DNA of 64,000 bases from Protopterus annectens (taxonomy: Eukaryota > Chordata > Ceratodontiformes > Protopteridae): positions 1,080,941,119-1,081,005,118 of the forward strand of contig NC_056732.1 of assembly GCF_019279795.1 (NCBI RefSeq), in the 5' to 3' direction. The position numbers and the translations under genes are program-made. Under the pieces are notes generated by a model. It was not told the origin of the DNA, searched no databases, and worked only from the letters and a program-made list of their open reading frames with translations. Shown piece after piece: positions 1-11,489 of the stretch; position 1 is the first letter of the stretch; each line of letters starts with the position of its first letter.

Positions 1-1438
1 TTAAGTGCTGGGTTGGGCTTCTAGTCTGCCTGTGTAATTGCCTGCTTCCAATTGTTTCCACCAATTAACTCCAGCAGTATCCTCTGGCAGCTTCCCTGTA
101 ATCTGGTTGTTTCCTTTTTCCTCTCTGTTTCCTCAAGGGGAGCAATGTGCACACCAGCATAAGCACGCTCACAGTGACTTAAACGCGCGCACACATCCTT
201 ACACGGTTTGAACTGGGCTGATTCATGGTAAAACGCGCGCACACAGCCTTATACATCAGGCAACAGGCTTCCTGCTGTTTACATTGTCTTCCACACGTGC
301 ACGCCCGCGCAAACCGTTGTAAACAGTTTGCAACACGCTCCCACATGTTGAACCTGCCTTACACGCGCGCATGCACGTATATCAAGAAAGTTTGAGTGTA
401 GGGATAGTGTGCACCCTCTATTTCTTGACTTTCCTAGTGTTCTATTGGGACACACCTCTCTCCCTGATGTCTGTCTGTCATCTGTCATGTTACACTGCCC
501 TCCAGTGTGATGCATTTATTTCTATCATTCCCCCGGGATGTCACCTAACTCTTACTCTATTCCTCCCCCTTCTATAACTCTTATACTACTCAGAAAGTGC
601 TCATTACCTATGTGGCAGTGTGATTCAGTATTGTAACCCTCATTTATATAGGATTGCCTAGTAATGCTTAGTTACATGTCTTACACGGAGCTTCCCCCCC
701 TTGACAACCACTACACGGAGGCCATATTGGTTTTGGTCTGCTAGTCCCTGCATTGTCATTCCATGTAATACATAAATCCCACAATTGTGGGCTTATACGC
801 TTCGGTTTTCACTTTTAGGCAGCGCACCCCGTTTGCGCGGGTGTGCGCTGCAGTTAAACATCAAAATCCCACGAAAAAAAAAAAGTTAGTTTAAATAATT
901 TTACAACACTTTTTAATGCCAATGGCCACATATTTGGCCATTGGCATGCTAGATGAAACATATGCACCCTTTATTTGGAGCTGACATAGCTCCGTTGTCA
1001 ATTTTGCAGAAATGTACTCAGTTGTCAACTGAGTACATTTCTGCAGCTAAAACGTCCGTTACACGGACTGCTTTGGGCTTCCTGGATCGCTCAGATACCT
1101 CATTTGCATATCTTTCAGTTGCAAATGAGGTATTGAGCATTTCCACGCCCAGTCTGTGTAAGAGACGTTTTAGCTGTCTCTTACACGGAGGTTTGGGCTG
1201 TTCCTGGATTGGGAGGCTTACACGGAGGCTTACAGTATCTCTGCAGTATCTCTTGTGAGAAACACCCTGCACTGCTGTTTGCAGTGTTTTAAGTGCTGGG
1301 TTGGGCTTCTAGTCTGCCTGTGTAATTGCCTGCTTCCAATTGTTTCCACCAATTAACTCCAGCAGTATCCTCTGGCAGCTTCCCTGTAATCTGGTTGTTT
1401 CCTTTTTCCTCTCTGTTTCCTCAAGGGGAGCAATGTGC
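1..1438. repeat. 150-bp identical direct repeats flanking about 1.1 kb
   Basis: Bases 1-150 and 1289-1438 are identical as read, and the window edge cuts the first copy so the repeat may be longer. The sequence between them has no convincing coding region. It contains recurring short motifs (ttacacgga five times, acgcgcgca several times) and several hairpins. The layout could be a small element with terminal direct repeats or a large tandem unit of 1288 bp; the sequence alone does not decide. No LTR hallmarks such as a primer-binding site were recognised. Confidence 0.7.
916..1186. repeat. cluster of perfect hairpins
   Basis: Four inverted repeats lie close together: arms 916-928/935-947 (13 bp, 6-nt loop), 1005-1024/1026-1045 (20 bp, 1-nt loop), 1095-1108/1120-1133 (14 bp) and 1156-1166/1176-1186 (11 bp). 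A longer-range pair (1044-1056 with 1164-1176) encloses the third and overlaps the fourth. Such nested palindromes are typical of foldback-type or subterminal transposon DNA. No protein is associated with them. Confidence 0.75.
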
Positions 1439-3552
1439 TCTGTGTAAGCCTTCCTGAATCCTGCCCATCATATTTCTACACTCTCCCATTTCCATGCACA
1501 TTTCAGATAAGAAAGCAGAATGCTTATGATTTAGTTCATGTACTGATGCTGTACAGTACATATGTCCTGCAAGTTAAACATTCTTGTCAGTATAGCATTA
1601 TGCTGTCATTACTCTCTCAGCTGTACCTAAAAGGGTCACGTGTGAGAAATGCGATTAATCAATCCACATCTCCTTATGAAAATAACACAAGTTAATAAAT
1701 AAATGCAGATTTAAAAATAGTTATATTAACAGTTTTACCCTCAGCATTTTATTGTGCTCATGCTTTACTCTTTACTGGACCATGGCGAGAGGTAGAGCCT
1801 CCAGCTGGGAAAATACGTCAGTTTGAGAGTTATATTCAAGTGACCGCTTATATTAGCTTGTATGAAAATGACATAACGGGTTAGAAAAGGAAAATACCTT
1901 CTGACGTGATTCACAGTCCAGTGCAAAGAATCAGGGCAGCATCCCATCACACTACTCCTCTCACATTTGGGACACTGCTGGATGCAGAATTCACTAATAT
2001 CACAACCTATCTGCTTACGTTTTCAAAATAATGAAAACTGATCATTATCACATTCTGTGACCCCTCAAAATTCTTTAAATTAAGTACGTCTTCTACATTC
2101 TCATGCATACCTAAAAATCAGAACTGAAAACCTTCTTTAGGGGAGTGGAGACAATATTTTGTCCCTCCAAAAGCAAATCCAAGCAAAAGTAAATATTTCT
2201 AGACTAAAAACATAAAATCTACTTAACATTGTTATTTAAGTTTCCTATCCTTAAGGGCTGTTTTTTTTATTTTATGTTTTTAGTCTAGAAATATTAATGT
2301 TATTTTTTTTTATTTTTATACATATATTTTTATTAGATTGCAGAGCTATTTGAATGTGTAATGTATTATGTATTCATTTCTGTCAGCAGGAAGTATGAAA
2401 TTGTGTATTGTAATGTGTTTTAGCTATGCTGTTAATTTCGATCCAGTTAGAAAGCCTATCAGATTGGTTGGCTTTCACAGCGGCTTCCTTTATTAAGCTA
2501 ACTTGTTTTTAGTGTTTTATGGTGTGATGAAGCGATCAGTTTGATTGTGAAAGTGCTCACTGTGTATTAAAAGCTTTATTTCTACTGAAGTGTTGGTCTT
2601 CTGCTGTGTTTCTGTGCTTGGCTATCCTTGCTGATTTACTGAAGTTTTTACTACACAAATTTGTATAGTCTTTTGACCAACAGCAATGAACTTTCAGGGA
2701 ATGGGATATTAGTTACAGGATACAACTAAATAACTAGTATTAATTAAAATGTACAAGGTTAAGACCGTTATGTACTTCTTTTAGCATTTATTTGCTACAG
2801 CAATTAGCAGCAGTATGCAGTATCTAAAGTGTACATAACACCTAAAAGCAAACTGGCACATTCAAAAATAAGTTTACAATACAACCGACAAAAAATAACT
2901 AGCATTAAATAAACTGTGAATATTTAACATTACAACTATTTTTTAGTATTGTATTATTCGTTTTCTTAGAAATATCTAAAGTGTATAAAACAGCTGATAG
3001 CAAAATAAATAGTTATATTCAAAGAAAAGTCTAAAATACAAAAAACATAACTAGTATTAAACAAGTTGTGCACGTTTAACATTGTTACAAGCTTCTTTGC
3101 ACACATCTTATAGTTACATGGTGGCTACATTCAAAGACTAGCTTATACTGCAACATAACTATCAGCAGAAAAGATGATTGTGTGGCACATCGGGATAAAG
3201 CTTGACTGGTGCTTGTATAACCCAGGGTCAATTAGTAGCCTAGAACTAGAAGAGTTAGCTGGGGAGAGATGAGACTGAACAGCCAATGCCAGCTCAACCA
3301 TGGGGGGAGGGGGTAGCAAACATACACAACAGAAACATCCTCTGCATGAAGACCTGGAAGTGTGCTTCACATATTTACAAGGACTCTGAAGTACCAACCC
3401 AGCCAAACATCACTGGTACACAGAAGTGGGCACTCATCCGCATCTCAGCATAACAGGCAAAGCATCATCTGGTTGAAAGATAAGGGTTCTAGGCCTAGCA
3501 TATAGCAATATCAGTAGCTGCATAGGATGATACCACACCAAGATTACCACAG
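1439..3552. other. non-coding stretch, one perfect inverted repeat
   Basis: AT-rich sequence without a recognisable gene. The only clear structure is the 27-bp inverted repeat at 2192-2295, listed separately. Confidence 0.5.
2192..2295. repeat. 27-bp perfect inverted repeat
   Basis: Arms 2192-2218 and 2269-2295 are exact reverse complements around a 50-bp centre, and the core of one arm reads tctagactaaaaacat. It may be a small palindromic transposon remnant or an inverted duplication. No target duplication was identified. Confidence 0.7.
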
Positions 3553-3690
3553 TTGTCCAGCCCATCAACTGAATGTGACGTTTTCCTCCCCATGAGCAGT
3601 CCCACTCTAGAAAGGCCTGCCAGATTTGTGGGTCAGAAGAGAAGGGAGTTGCAGAAAATGTTGACCGTCAGAACACCTCTGAAGCTCAAG
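3553..3690 (+). other. candidate internal coding exon, unrecognised
   Basis: A 46-codon open stretch is bounded by an AG at 3551-3552 and a consensus donor (AAG|GTAAGA) after 3690, phase 0 at both ends. The peptide is Ser/Pro-rich at its start and basic later (includes ERPARFVGQKRRELQKML), which looks more like protein than random translation. The upstream polypyrimidine tract is poor and no partner exon was found in the window. I do not recognise the protein. It could be a real exon of a host gene with very large introns, or chance. Confidence 0.3.
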
Positions 3691-4811
3691 GTAAGATATA
3701 AAAAAGGAAAAATTAGAAATATTAACTGTGAAACAATATAAGCATATAAAATGCAGTTAAGTGTGGAGTTAAACTAATGGTAATATCCAGAGTACACAGG
3801 ATGCAAACAAAAAAAGCTAAAACAGTAGTTGTGTGTGTTAAATTGATAAAATGATAAAAGCAACTTTTGTGTTTTTATTAAAAATCTAAGGCTAGTACAC
3901 AGTTTGACAGACATTACAAACTCAACATTTTACCAGGTAAGCTGCAATTTTTCAATGATTACTTGAACCTAAATAAATACAGAAACCCTTCTTTTCATGA
4001 CAGAACATGGAACTGACAGGTTTCTAACTTCACTTGTATTGTTACCTTAAGTAGACTTTCTGGTCGGTTGTCAAAATAAAACTACTCAAATTTGTGGACT
4101 CCCCCACTGTTACTTCAATTTACAATCTTCATATTGCTAAAGAAAGAATATTTTTGCAAGGATACTACAGTAAAGTCTACAGAGGAATAATCATGTCAAC
4201 TCTTCTCACAGAAGTGAAAAGGTAAACATCCACACTTCACAATCCTAAAAAATTATGGAAATAAATCAACTGGCTTACGAGAAGAACCAGGGGAATGCTA
4301 AAACAAGTGTATTACAGTGAAAAGAAAGCCCCAAACTGAGATATGCATCATTCAAGGCTTTCAGATGTATTCTCAAAAGACTAATGCTATTATAGACAGC
4401 TTAAGCCACACTCATGGATATCACACTCATAGCTGTTTTGCTTTAAACATTTAACTATTACCATAGTTTAAGTTACAAACTCTCAAAAAAAAGTACACTT
4501 AACTGTAATGCCTAGCAACAGCAGCTTTCTGGTAAAGACACAATTTATTAAGACTTGAAGCTCTAACTGTCTTCTACAATGCTATCTTTTCCAAATGACC
4601 CTTCAAAAACCTACCTATCATCCATGTTACAAAACATGGACATTATACCCAACACATTCTAAAATAGTACTTAAACTCGTAAGTAACCTTTCACAAAACC
4701 CACCCAACCTGATTTGTTTGACCATTTGATTGATCAAATTTTGATCATACAAAAAAAAAAAAAATCTGCTTTTACTGTATTTGTGTTTCTTCCTACTTTA
4801 TTTTGCTTTTG
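3691..4811. other. non-coding stretch
   Basis: AT-rich sequence; nothing recognisable apart from a short A-run near 4750. Confidence 0.5.
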
Positions 4812-4996
4812 CGTCATCTTAAAAGTACTCAGTTGTATTTATTACTGCTTGGTGTAACTCATTCTAAGCCTTTTAGTTTAAGCACTTGGGCTTCAGACCA
4901 GTTGTTTTACATTAAGAAGGTTTGTGGTTTGCACTGTAGTGGCAGAACAGGTAGCTTACATCCATTTAAGTTGGGAACTGCTGATTGAGGGCTCAG
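4812..4996 (+). repeat. CR1-A leader, first tandem unit, 5' part
   Basis: This segment matches 20232-20435 in the second leader unit, including shared stretches such as gcacttgggcttcagacc, and stops at gggctcag where the hAT-like element begins. It marks the extant 5' boundary of CR1-A; the exact start is uncertain by tens of bases. Confidence 0.75.
4989..4996. repeat. 8-bp target duplication, left copy (gggctcag)
   Basis: Identical to 19952-19959. The uninterrupted second leader unit holds gggctcag only once (20428-20435), so the pair reads as a target-site duplication. Confidence 0.75.
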
Positions 4997-5121
4997 CAGT
5001 GGCGGCTGGTGACTTCAAATCAAAGGGGGACTGCAGAAGATAGCTGAATGGGTGGGGTCAATGGGAAAGGGTGCGGCCAACTAGAAAGGGGAGGAGCTAT
5101 GCTCAAAACCACAAAAACTAA

Positions 5122-5312
5122 TGAGAAGTTATGTACCTACCATAACATTCCATGTTAGTTGTCTTTTCTCGCCTTCTTTCTTGCTGGATGGGTTCAGAGC
5201 CGATCCTCGGCTCCGACTCGGCCACTTACTAAAGCTCAAGAGCTAATTTTACCGGCTCGAGGCAACCCTATATCCCATGATGCTAGGCAATAACTACCCA
5301 GATCTCGTTTGG
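5122..5312 (+). repeat. DIRS-1 left inverted terminal repeat
   Basis: Core pairs with 11329-11489 in reverse complement, sharing cggagccgatcctcgg-type sequence. The outermost 30 bases or so differ from the partner, as is usual for DIRS ends. Confidence 0.85.
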
Positions 5313-5505
5313 TAGCTAAAGAAAAATTATGCAATATAGTCCTCCAACTGGAGAGGAGGAGGAAAAACGGAATAATCCCGCCAAAGAAACCAACTTAATC
5401 TAGTGACACTAGTAAGCTATTTGGCTGGAAATGCTAGATCAGGACTCTTCAAGGAAGAGGAACAATCTTCTCAGTCTGTCCAGGCTAGGGGGATGGTGAG
5501 CGGGA

Positions 5506-5610
5506 TGCAAGAAAGAAGGCGAGAGAAGACAACTAACATGGAACGTTATGGTAGGTACATAACTTCTCAATGTTAAGTTGTCAATCTCACCTTCATTCTT
5601 GCTGGATGGG
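5506..5610. repeat. DIRS-1 internal complementary region
   Basis: Bases up to 5569 are the reverse complement of the outer left end, and bases from 5570 are the reverse complement of the outer right end. The two abut exactly. This is the arrangement that lets DIRS elements regenerate both ends through a circular intermediate. Confidence 0.85.
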
Positions 5611-5661
5611 ACCGCGTCCCTAGCACCTTTATCCTGGGTGGCTCAATGGAACAGACTCTTA

Positions 5662-5802
5662 GGTTCATAGGTTCATAGTTTAGTGCTAGGCTAACTGCCC
5701 TTGTGGGCCATTATAAGCTTAGACAGTTACCCCAAGTGAGAATCAAACCTTGCACCTTGTGTCTGTAAGGTGAACACCTTAACCATTATGTCAACCTCCC
5801 CC
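5662..5802 (-). mobile_element. tRNA-derived SINE with CR1-type tail
   Basis: On the minus strand the element starts with a tRNA-like head (A-box-like tggttaaggtg, B-box-like ggtttgattctc) and ends in the direct repeat gaacctatgaacct. The same terminal motif ends CR1-A at 30480. The element sits inside DIRS-1, between the internal complementary region and the recombinase part. It is one of two such SINEs here (the other is 14265-14420), most likely mobilised by CR1 machinery. Confidence 0.75.
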
Positions 5803-5803
5803 T

Positions 5804-6979
5804 TTATACGGTGGAACCAAAATTTGCCCTGTTTCTGGAGGCCAAGTCCAATTTGTAATGCGAAACAAAGGTATGAGGAGAGGCCCATGTGGCTGCTGCA
5901 CAAATAGTGTCTATTGGTAGCCTAGCTTGAAAAGCTGTAGATGTAGCTAGTGCTCTAGTTGAATGGGCATTTGGCCTAGAAGTCAGCTCTCTACCTCTGA
6001 GTTGATAAATATATGTAATCACAGAAGACAGCCACGTAGATACGTAGGTTACCTTAGATACCGGAATGCCTTTCCTGTTCTCTGCATACGATAAAAACAG
6101 TTGATCAGATTTCCTGATTTGTTTGGTTCTGTCCAAATAATATCGGAGCTGGCGATGCACATCCATATAATGTAGTTTTTGCTCCACTCTATTAGTATAA
6201 TTTGGGAAAAAAACTGGGAGATCAATAGATTGATTTAAGCTTGTCTGCGACGCCACCTTGGGTAAGAATGACGGATTAGTCCTTAGAGAAACTCTGTCTC
6301 TGTGGAAGATTAAGTAGGGAGGACGAATGCAGAGGGCATGAAGCTCAGATACTCTCCTAGCAGAAGTAATGGAGACTAGGAAGAGTGTCTTCCAGGAAAG
6401 AAATTTCAATGAACAGGAAGCCGCAGGTTCAAAGGGGGGAAGAATCAAGGATGTTAAGAGTAAATTTAGAACCCACTGTGGTGGAGGGTCTCTGATCGGA
6501 GACTTAAGTAAAAATACACCTCTAAGGAATGCCTTGCAAATCTTATGGGACATGATGTTGCGGTCCGACAAGCCTATATGAAAATTTGAAATGGCTGCCA
6601 ACTGAACTTTTACTGTGGAGGAAGAAGATCCTGAGTGAAAAATTTCAGCTAGGAAGTCCAAGACCGAATGAATTGGAGCAGTAAAGAGATCTATATTCCT
6701 AGCTTTTGCCCAGAAGGAGAAACGTTGCCATTTACTAGTGTAAATCCTTCTGGTGGAAGATTTAAGGGAAGCTACTATGATATCCTGGACTGGATTAGAA
6801 ATCATAGGAAGCCTGGCTAGGGACGGAAGTGGAGCAACCAAGCAGTGAGGTTGAGAGAAGGTATGGATTGGTGCAGCTGCCCCGACTGGTGGGTCAGAAG
6901 ATCTGGAACTGGGTCCAGATGCCAGGGCTGTACAAAAAGATAACGATGCAGGAACAGAAACCATATCTGTCGGGGGCAA
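5804..6979 (-). CDS. DIRS-1 tyrosine recombinase region (fossil)
   Basis: The protein shows the DIRS recombinase signatures, including SARRVSEL near the first catalytic Arg, HSTRALATSTAF for the His-x-x-Arg block, and SHYKLDLAS around the Tyr. The same blocks recur in DIRS-2 and DIRS-3. The enzyme integrates the circular DNA copy without target duplication. It lies downstream of the RT region, the usual DIRS order. Confidence 0.85.
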   Translation of the reverse strand: MPPTDMVSVPASLSFCTALASGPSSRSSDPPVGAAAPIHTFSQPHCLVAPLPSLARLPMISNPVQDIIVASLKSSTRRIYTSKWQRFSFWAKARNIDLFTAPIHSVLDFLAEIFHSGSSSSTVKVQLAAISNFHIGLSDRNIMSHKICKAFLRGVFLLKSPIRDPPPQWVLNLLLTSLILPPFEPAASCSLKFLSWKTLFLVSITSARRVSELHALCIRPPYLIFHRDRVSLRTNPSFLPKVASQTSLNQSIDLPVFFPNYTNRVEQKLHYMDVHRQLRYYLDRTKQIRKSDQLFLSYAENRKGIPVSKVTYVSTWLSSVITYIYQLRGRELTSRPNAHSTRALATSTAFQARLPIDTICAAATWASPHTFVSHYKLDLASRNRANFGSTV

Positions 6980-7209
6980 TGAGAATCATCTTGGCTCTCA
7001 AGGCGGTTGCTTTCTGAATTAGTTGTGGTATTAGAGGAAAGGGTGGAAAGGCACAGAGAAGTCCCCGGGGCCAATCTTGGACAAGAGCGTCTCTGGGGGG
7101 ATGGCCTGGAAGGGGGAAGAGGGTGAAGAAGTCGGGGCATTTGCTGTTTTGAGGCGTAGCAAAAAGATCGCAGCAAGGAAGGCCCCACTTCTGAAAAACC
7201 TCTTCCGTC

Positions 7210-8620
7210 ACAGATTGAGAGACCACTCATGAGGCATGAGAATAGCTCTGCTCAACCTGTCCGCTATGATGTTGGACTTCCCGGGGATATGCGTTGATAT
7301 CAGAAACCACTGAGAAGAGATTGCCCACGGCCAAAGTCTGAGTGCCTCTCGACACAGGGGATAGGACTTGGTTCCGCCCTGCTTGTTGATATACCACACT
7401 ACGGACATACTGTCCGTTTAGATAGCAACAGTCCCCAGGGGAAGAGAGTCGTGGAGGGCTTGCAATGTTAAAACCACTGCTCTCATCTCCAGGACATTTA
7501 TATGCAGGTGGCATTCGAAAAGTTGCCAAGTGCCATGGACCATCCTGCCCTGAAAATGCCCCCCCACCCGATCAGGGAGGCGTCCGATGTAACCGTGGCG
7601 ACCGGGGCGGGAGGAACAAAGGGTCTGCCATGATGGACTTGAGGGGACAATATCCACCAGGACAGATGCCTTTTGCAAGCTGGAGTTATCATGATCTTGT
7701 GATGCATAGGGAGTCATTGAAAAGACCATTGGGCGAAAAGCATCCACTGTAGGAGACGCATGTAAAAGCGGGCAAGGGGAAGAAGTGTTATGGCGGCCGC
7801 CATAAGACCCAACACTTTCAGGACATACCTGGCCTGAATTTTGTCGCTCTGAAGAAGAACATGGATGTGGTTTTGAATATCTAAGATCCTTTGATCTGTT
7901 AACTTTGCTGAAAGTTGTAGTGTGTCCAAATTGGTGCCTATAAAGGTAACAGATTGACAAGGCGACAAGGCAGATTTTTCGAAATTTATAGAAATTCCTA
8001 GCTCTCTGCAAATGTGAATGGTGTAATCTCTGGCTTGGAGAAGTTGATGCCTGGTGGTGGCAGTGAGGAGCCAGTCGTCTAGATATGGAAACACCTGGAA
8101 TCCTTGACGTCTCAGGTGAGCCGTAACTGCTGCCATACATTTGGTGAACACTCTGGGGGCTGTAGTGAGACCAAAGGGCAGGGCTCTGAACTGGTAGTGA
8201 CTGGCCCCCAGCCGAAAGCAGAGAAACCTTCTGGAGCTCCTGTGAATTCTGATGTGATAGTACGCATCCTGAAAGTCCACTGAGCACATCCAATTGTCCT
8301 TGCCCAGAAAGGGTAGAATGGACTGTAGCGTGGCCATCCGGAATCTTGTTCTCTTTACAAACTTGTTTAGTTTGCTGAGATCTAATATTGGTCTCCAGTC
8401 TCTTGTCTTTTTCGGTACTAAAAAGAACCTTGAGTAGATTCCGGATCCTAGTTGGTCTGCTGGGACTGGCTGGATGGCTCTTTTTGCTAGCAGTTTTGAT
8501 ATCTCTGGTACTGCTAGTTCCCTTAGACCAGTGGAATGTCTGGAAGGGTTCCCTGTTGCTGAATTGGGGTTTGGATAAAGGGAATTTTGTAACCCTCGGA
8601 TATGATCGACTGTACCCATT
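7210..8620 (-). CDS. DIRS-1 reverse transcriptase / RNase H region (fossil)
   Basis: RT motifs are visible: DWRPILDLSKLN, VDFQDAYYHI and the catalytic FPYLDDWLL. They are followed by an RNase H-like part with VWYINKQGG and ADRLSR. These match the DIRS polymerase layout and closely resemble the DIRS-3 copy. The region is part of a broken element. Confidence 0.85.
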
Positions 8621-9008
8621 TGTCTTGAGTAAGGGAAAGCCAGGCTTTTGGGTACAGCGACAATCTTCCCCCGACTGCCTCCGAAGGTGGACAGTCGGGC
8701 AACATCTCAGGGATGCTGGAAGGGTTTGTCAGAGAGAGGCTCCCTGCTACCCTGATTCTGCGGACCCCCTCTGCCCCTAGGGCGGCATCTGTTGTTGTTA
8801 CCCCCTCTGCCTCTGGGGGGTAAACTGACCTCGTGCGTCAGGCGTGATTCCTTGAGATTTGCGGAACCACATCTTCCCACCCTTCTGACCCTTGGGGTAA
8901 GGTCTTGAAGGGGTGGAGAAATGGACTCCTATGGCAGAAAGAGTCTTGCCATCTTGCTCACATCTGGTCAAGGTGTCTTTCACTTGAGGTCCGAACAAGA
9001 TCGAACCA

Positions 9009-11005
9009 TCAAAGGGAGAATTTGTGAAGGATGCCTTGAAGGGGTTCTGCAAAATTACAAAGCCGCATCCAGGCGTGACGCCTTAATGCCACTCCTGTGC
9101 CTGCGGCCCTACTCGCTCCATCGGCTGCATATGAAATGAGCCGCATGGAGGAGTTAACAATAGAGTTTAGGGCTCCCAGCTGTGAGTTGATTTTATCCTG
9201 GGACCCAGCAGCTGACGGATCCTGTAAAACTTCTTCCAACTCTTTGAGAACATCTCTCTGAAGGCGGGTGAAGTGACACAAGTAGTTCAGCGACCGCATG
9301 GCAAAGGTCGCTGAAAAAAACATCCGCTTACCGTACCTATCCATAGTCCTAGAATCCTTGTTAGGAGGATGGATAGGTACTGAAGGATCAGCTAGTTCCT
9401 TCTTGGTGGCTGCAGCCACCACCATGGCATCAACTGGGACACCTTTCGTCAAAAACTGCCTATCAGGTGGGGCCGTAATGAATTTAGAAGGCCTCCAAGG
9501 AGTGGGTTCCACCGAATCTGGGGCTGTCCACGCCTTCCAAGCCACCACATCCATAAGGGGGTCAAAAGGCGGAGACACCCAGGAGGTGGAGGGTCGAGAA
9601 CCAAACGCCTCCAGGTAAACCGACTCGTCCTCGGAAGGATTAAGGGAAGCCAGTTCCCCCTCTGCTTAAGGATTTCAAGGATGTCTGAGAAAGAGACATC
9701 CTCAGAGGGGGACCTTTGGGATCCCTCCGACTCATCCAAGTCGGTATCGGATGTAATAGACTCGGGGGAGTCTAGATGTTTCCTCTTACAAGTCCTCTTA
9801 CGCGGAGGCTCACCTGATGGGTCAGGAGAAGCCTCGGAAGAGGAAGATATTCCCAGTGGGGAAACCAGAGGCGTTGGATCTCTGGGCCCGGGAGCAAGAG
9901 AGTGGGAAGAGACGTCAGCAGGCACTGTAGTGGGAGGAGCTGATGGAACTGACCGTTGACTATGCCCTGGGGCTAGTACACTCCTCATCACCTCGAAGGC
10001 TCCCCCATCAGAGAGGCCAGAGGGCTCCCGCTCCGAAGAGATAGGAACCCCAGGCTGCACCGGCAGGGACGGCTCCGAGGCCGATGTCGGGGCCGAGCTC
10101 ACCAGCGCCGATGCTCCGAGAGGGAGAACGGGGTCGGACAAGGGTCCAATGCCAATCGCCCCCTCAGAGCCGGCGAGAGAGACCAGACGCCCGGATCCCT
10201 CCAATGAAGACATCAAGCAGGAGATCGGAGCAGAGAACAACGGAGCCGAAGGGGGAGGTATCAGCTCCGACGCCACAACAGTCACGGCTCCGAGGAGCTC
10301 CAGCTCCGAACTCTGTAGGAGAGTCGAAGGAGGAATAATAGGTGGAAGTGTAATAGCTACCGTCTGATGAGATGGGCTATGGAGCATTTGGGCCAATGCC
10401 TGAGACATTAATAGTCTACTCACCACTCTCTCAAGGTCGTGGTCCGAAAGCCTGGGCGACCGAGAAGATCGGCTCTGATAGCTCCGCTCCGAGAGCAGGG
10501 GTGATCTTGGAGCCGAATGGATAGACTCCAACAAAGGGGATCGTGACCTCTTTCTGGTGGGTGGAGCCGAAGGAGCCGAGGATACGTCGGCTCCAGCCGG
10601 AGCCGACCGTGAGTGCAAAGATTCAGCGGTATAGGCGCCGAGTGGAGCTGATACTGGAAGCTGTGACACAGAAGGATCGGCTCCGGCCAGAGCCGATCTT
10701 GTCACAGAAGGTGATCCAGTGGCCGACGGCTTGGAACTCAGAGCCGACGGCTTTGCTGGCTTCGAGGGCTTCCCCGGAGCCGACTTAGTTGGGGAGCTCT
10801 CGGGTTTTAACAAGCCCCTCAATATTAATTTGTTTCTGCGCTCCTGCAGGACTCTTGGGCTGAATGCGTGGCACACAGAACAAGAGTCCTGCAGGTGCAG
10901 AGGTCCCTGGCAGTAAACACAAGAAGTGTGACCGTCTGTCAGAGACATTTTCTGACAGCACGAGTCACACTTCTTGAAGCCTGAGACCTTTGTGTCCTTC
11001 GACAT
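9009..11005 (-). CDS. DIRS-1 gag-like region (fossil)
   Basis: The N-terminus carries paired cysteines (KKCDSCCQKM, SCVYCQG, CSVCHAF), followed by a long Ser/Pro/Ala-rich stretch and a C-terminal conserved part. The same order is seen in DIRS-3 and in diverged form in DIRS-2. It probably encodes the element's structural protein; function is inferred from position only. Confidence 0.7.
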
Positions 11006-11328
11006 AACAGTGTCGAGGGAACACCAAAGTAAAAAACACACACAGACACCCAATCCAAATATAAAAAATAAAACAGGGATACTAACACACCCAAACACTA
11101 CACAGAATCCCTGACAAGATTAGGAAAGGGGCAGGCTTAAGGCCTAACTTAGGGGAAGGGATATATAACTGGGATAAGGGGAACCACTAACGGGGAATAG
11201 GTTTAAAATTAACCATTACAAGTTAAAACAATAAAGGAGTGGAACTAAGATAAAAGGGATTGACTGAAAGTCTGAAAATTTGAAAACTTACCAAGAGCCA
11301 GTAAAAACGCACCTCGCAAGCGAAAGCG

Positions 11329-11489
11329 CCAAACGAGATCTGGGTAGTTATTGCCTAGCATCATGGGATATAGTGTTGCCTCGAGCCAGTAAAATTAGCT
11401 CTCGAGCTTTAGTAAGTGGCCGAGTCGGAGCCGAGGATCGGCTCCGAACCCATCCAGCAAGAATGAAGGCGAGACTGACAACTTAACAT
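11329..11489 (-). repeat. DIRS-1 right inverted terminal repeat
   Basis: Reverse complement of the 5122-5312 core. The outer end (acttaacat, ending at 11489) is reproduced in the internal complementary region from 5570, which fixes the element boundary. Confidence 0.85.

Larger units (their letters stand above)
5122..11489 (-). mobile_element. DIRS-1: DIRS-type tyrosine-recombinase retrotransposon (fossil)
   Basis: Coding direction is minus. Parts in coding order are a terminal repeat (11329-11489), gag-like region, RT/RNase H region, tyrosine recombinase region, internal complementary region (5506-5610) and the opposite terminal repeat (5122-5312). The two terminal repeats are inverted, with only a few differences over their shared core. 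The element looks broken, with a handful of breaks. It inserted without an obvious target duplication, as expected for DIRS. It lies inside the hAT-like element and carries a SINE, so it is younger than the first and older than the second. Confidence 0.9.

Noticed and set aside
9681-10788. Several + strand open frames opposite the DIRS-1 gag-like region
   Set aside because: They are antisense shadows of a compositionally biased coding region and have no recognisable motifs.
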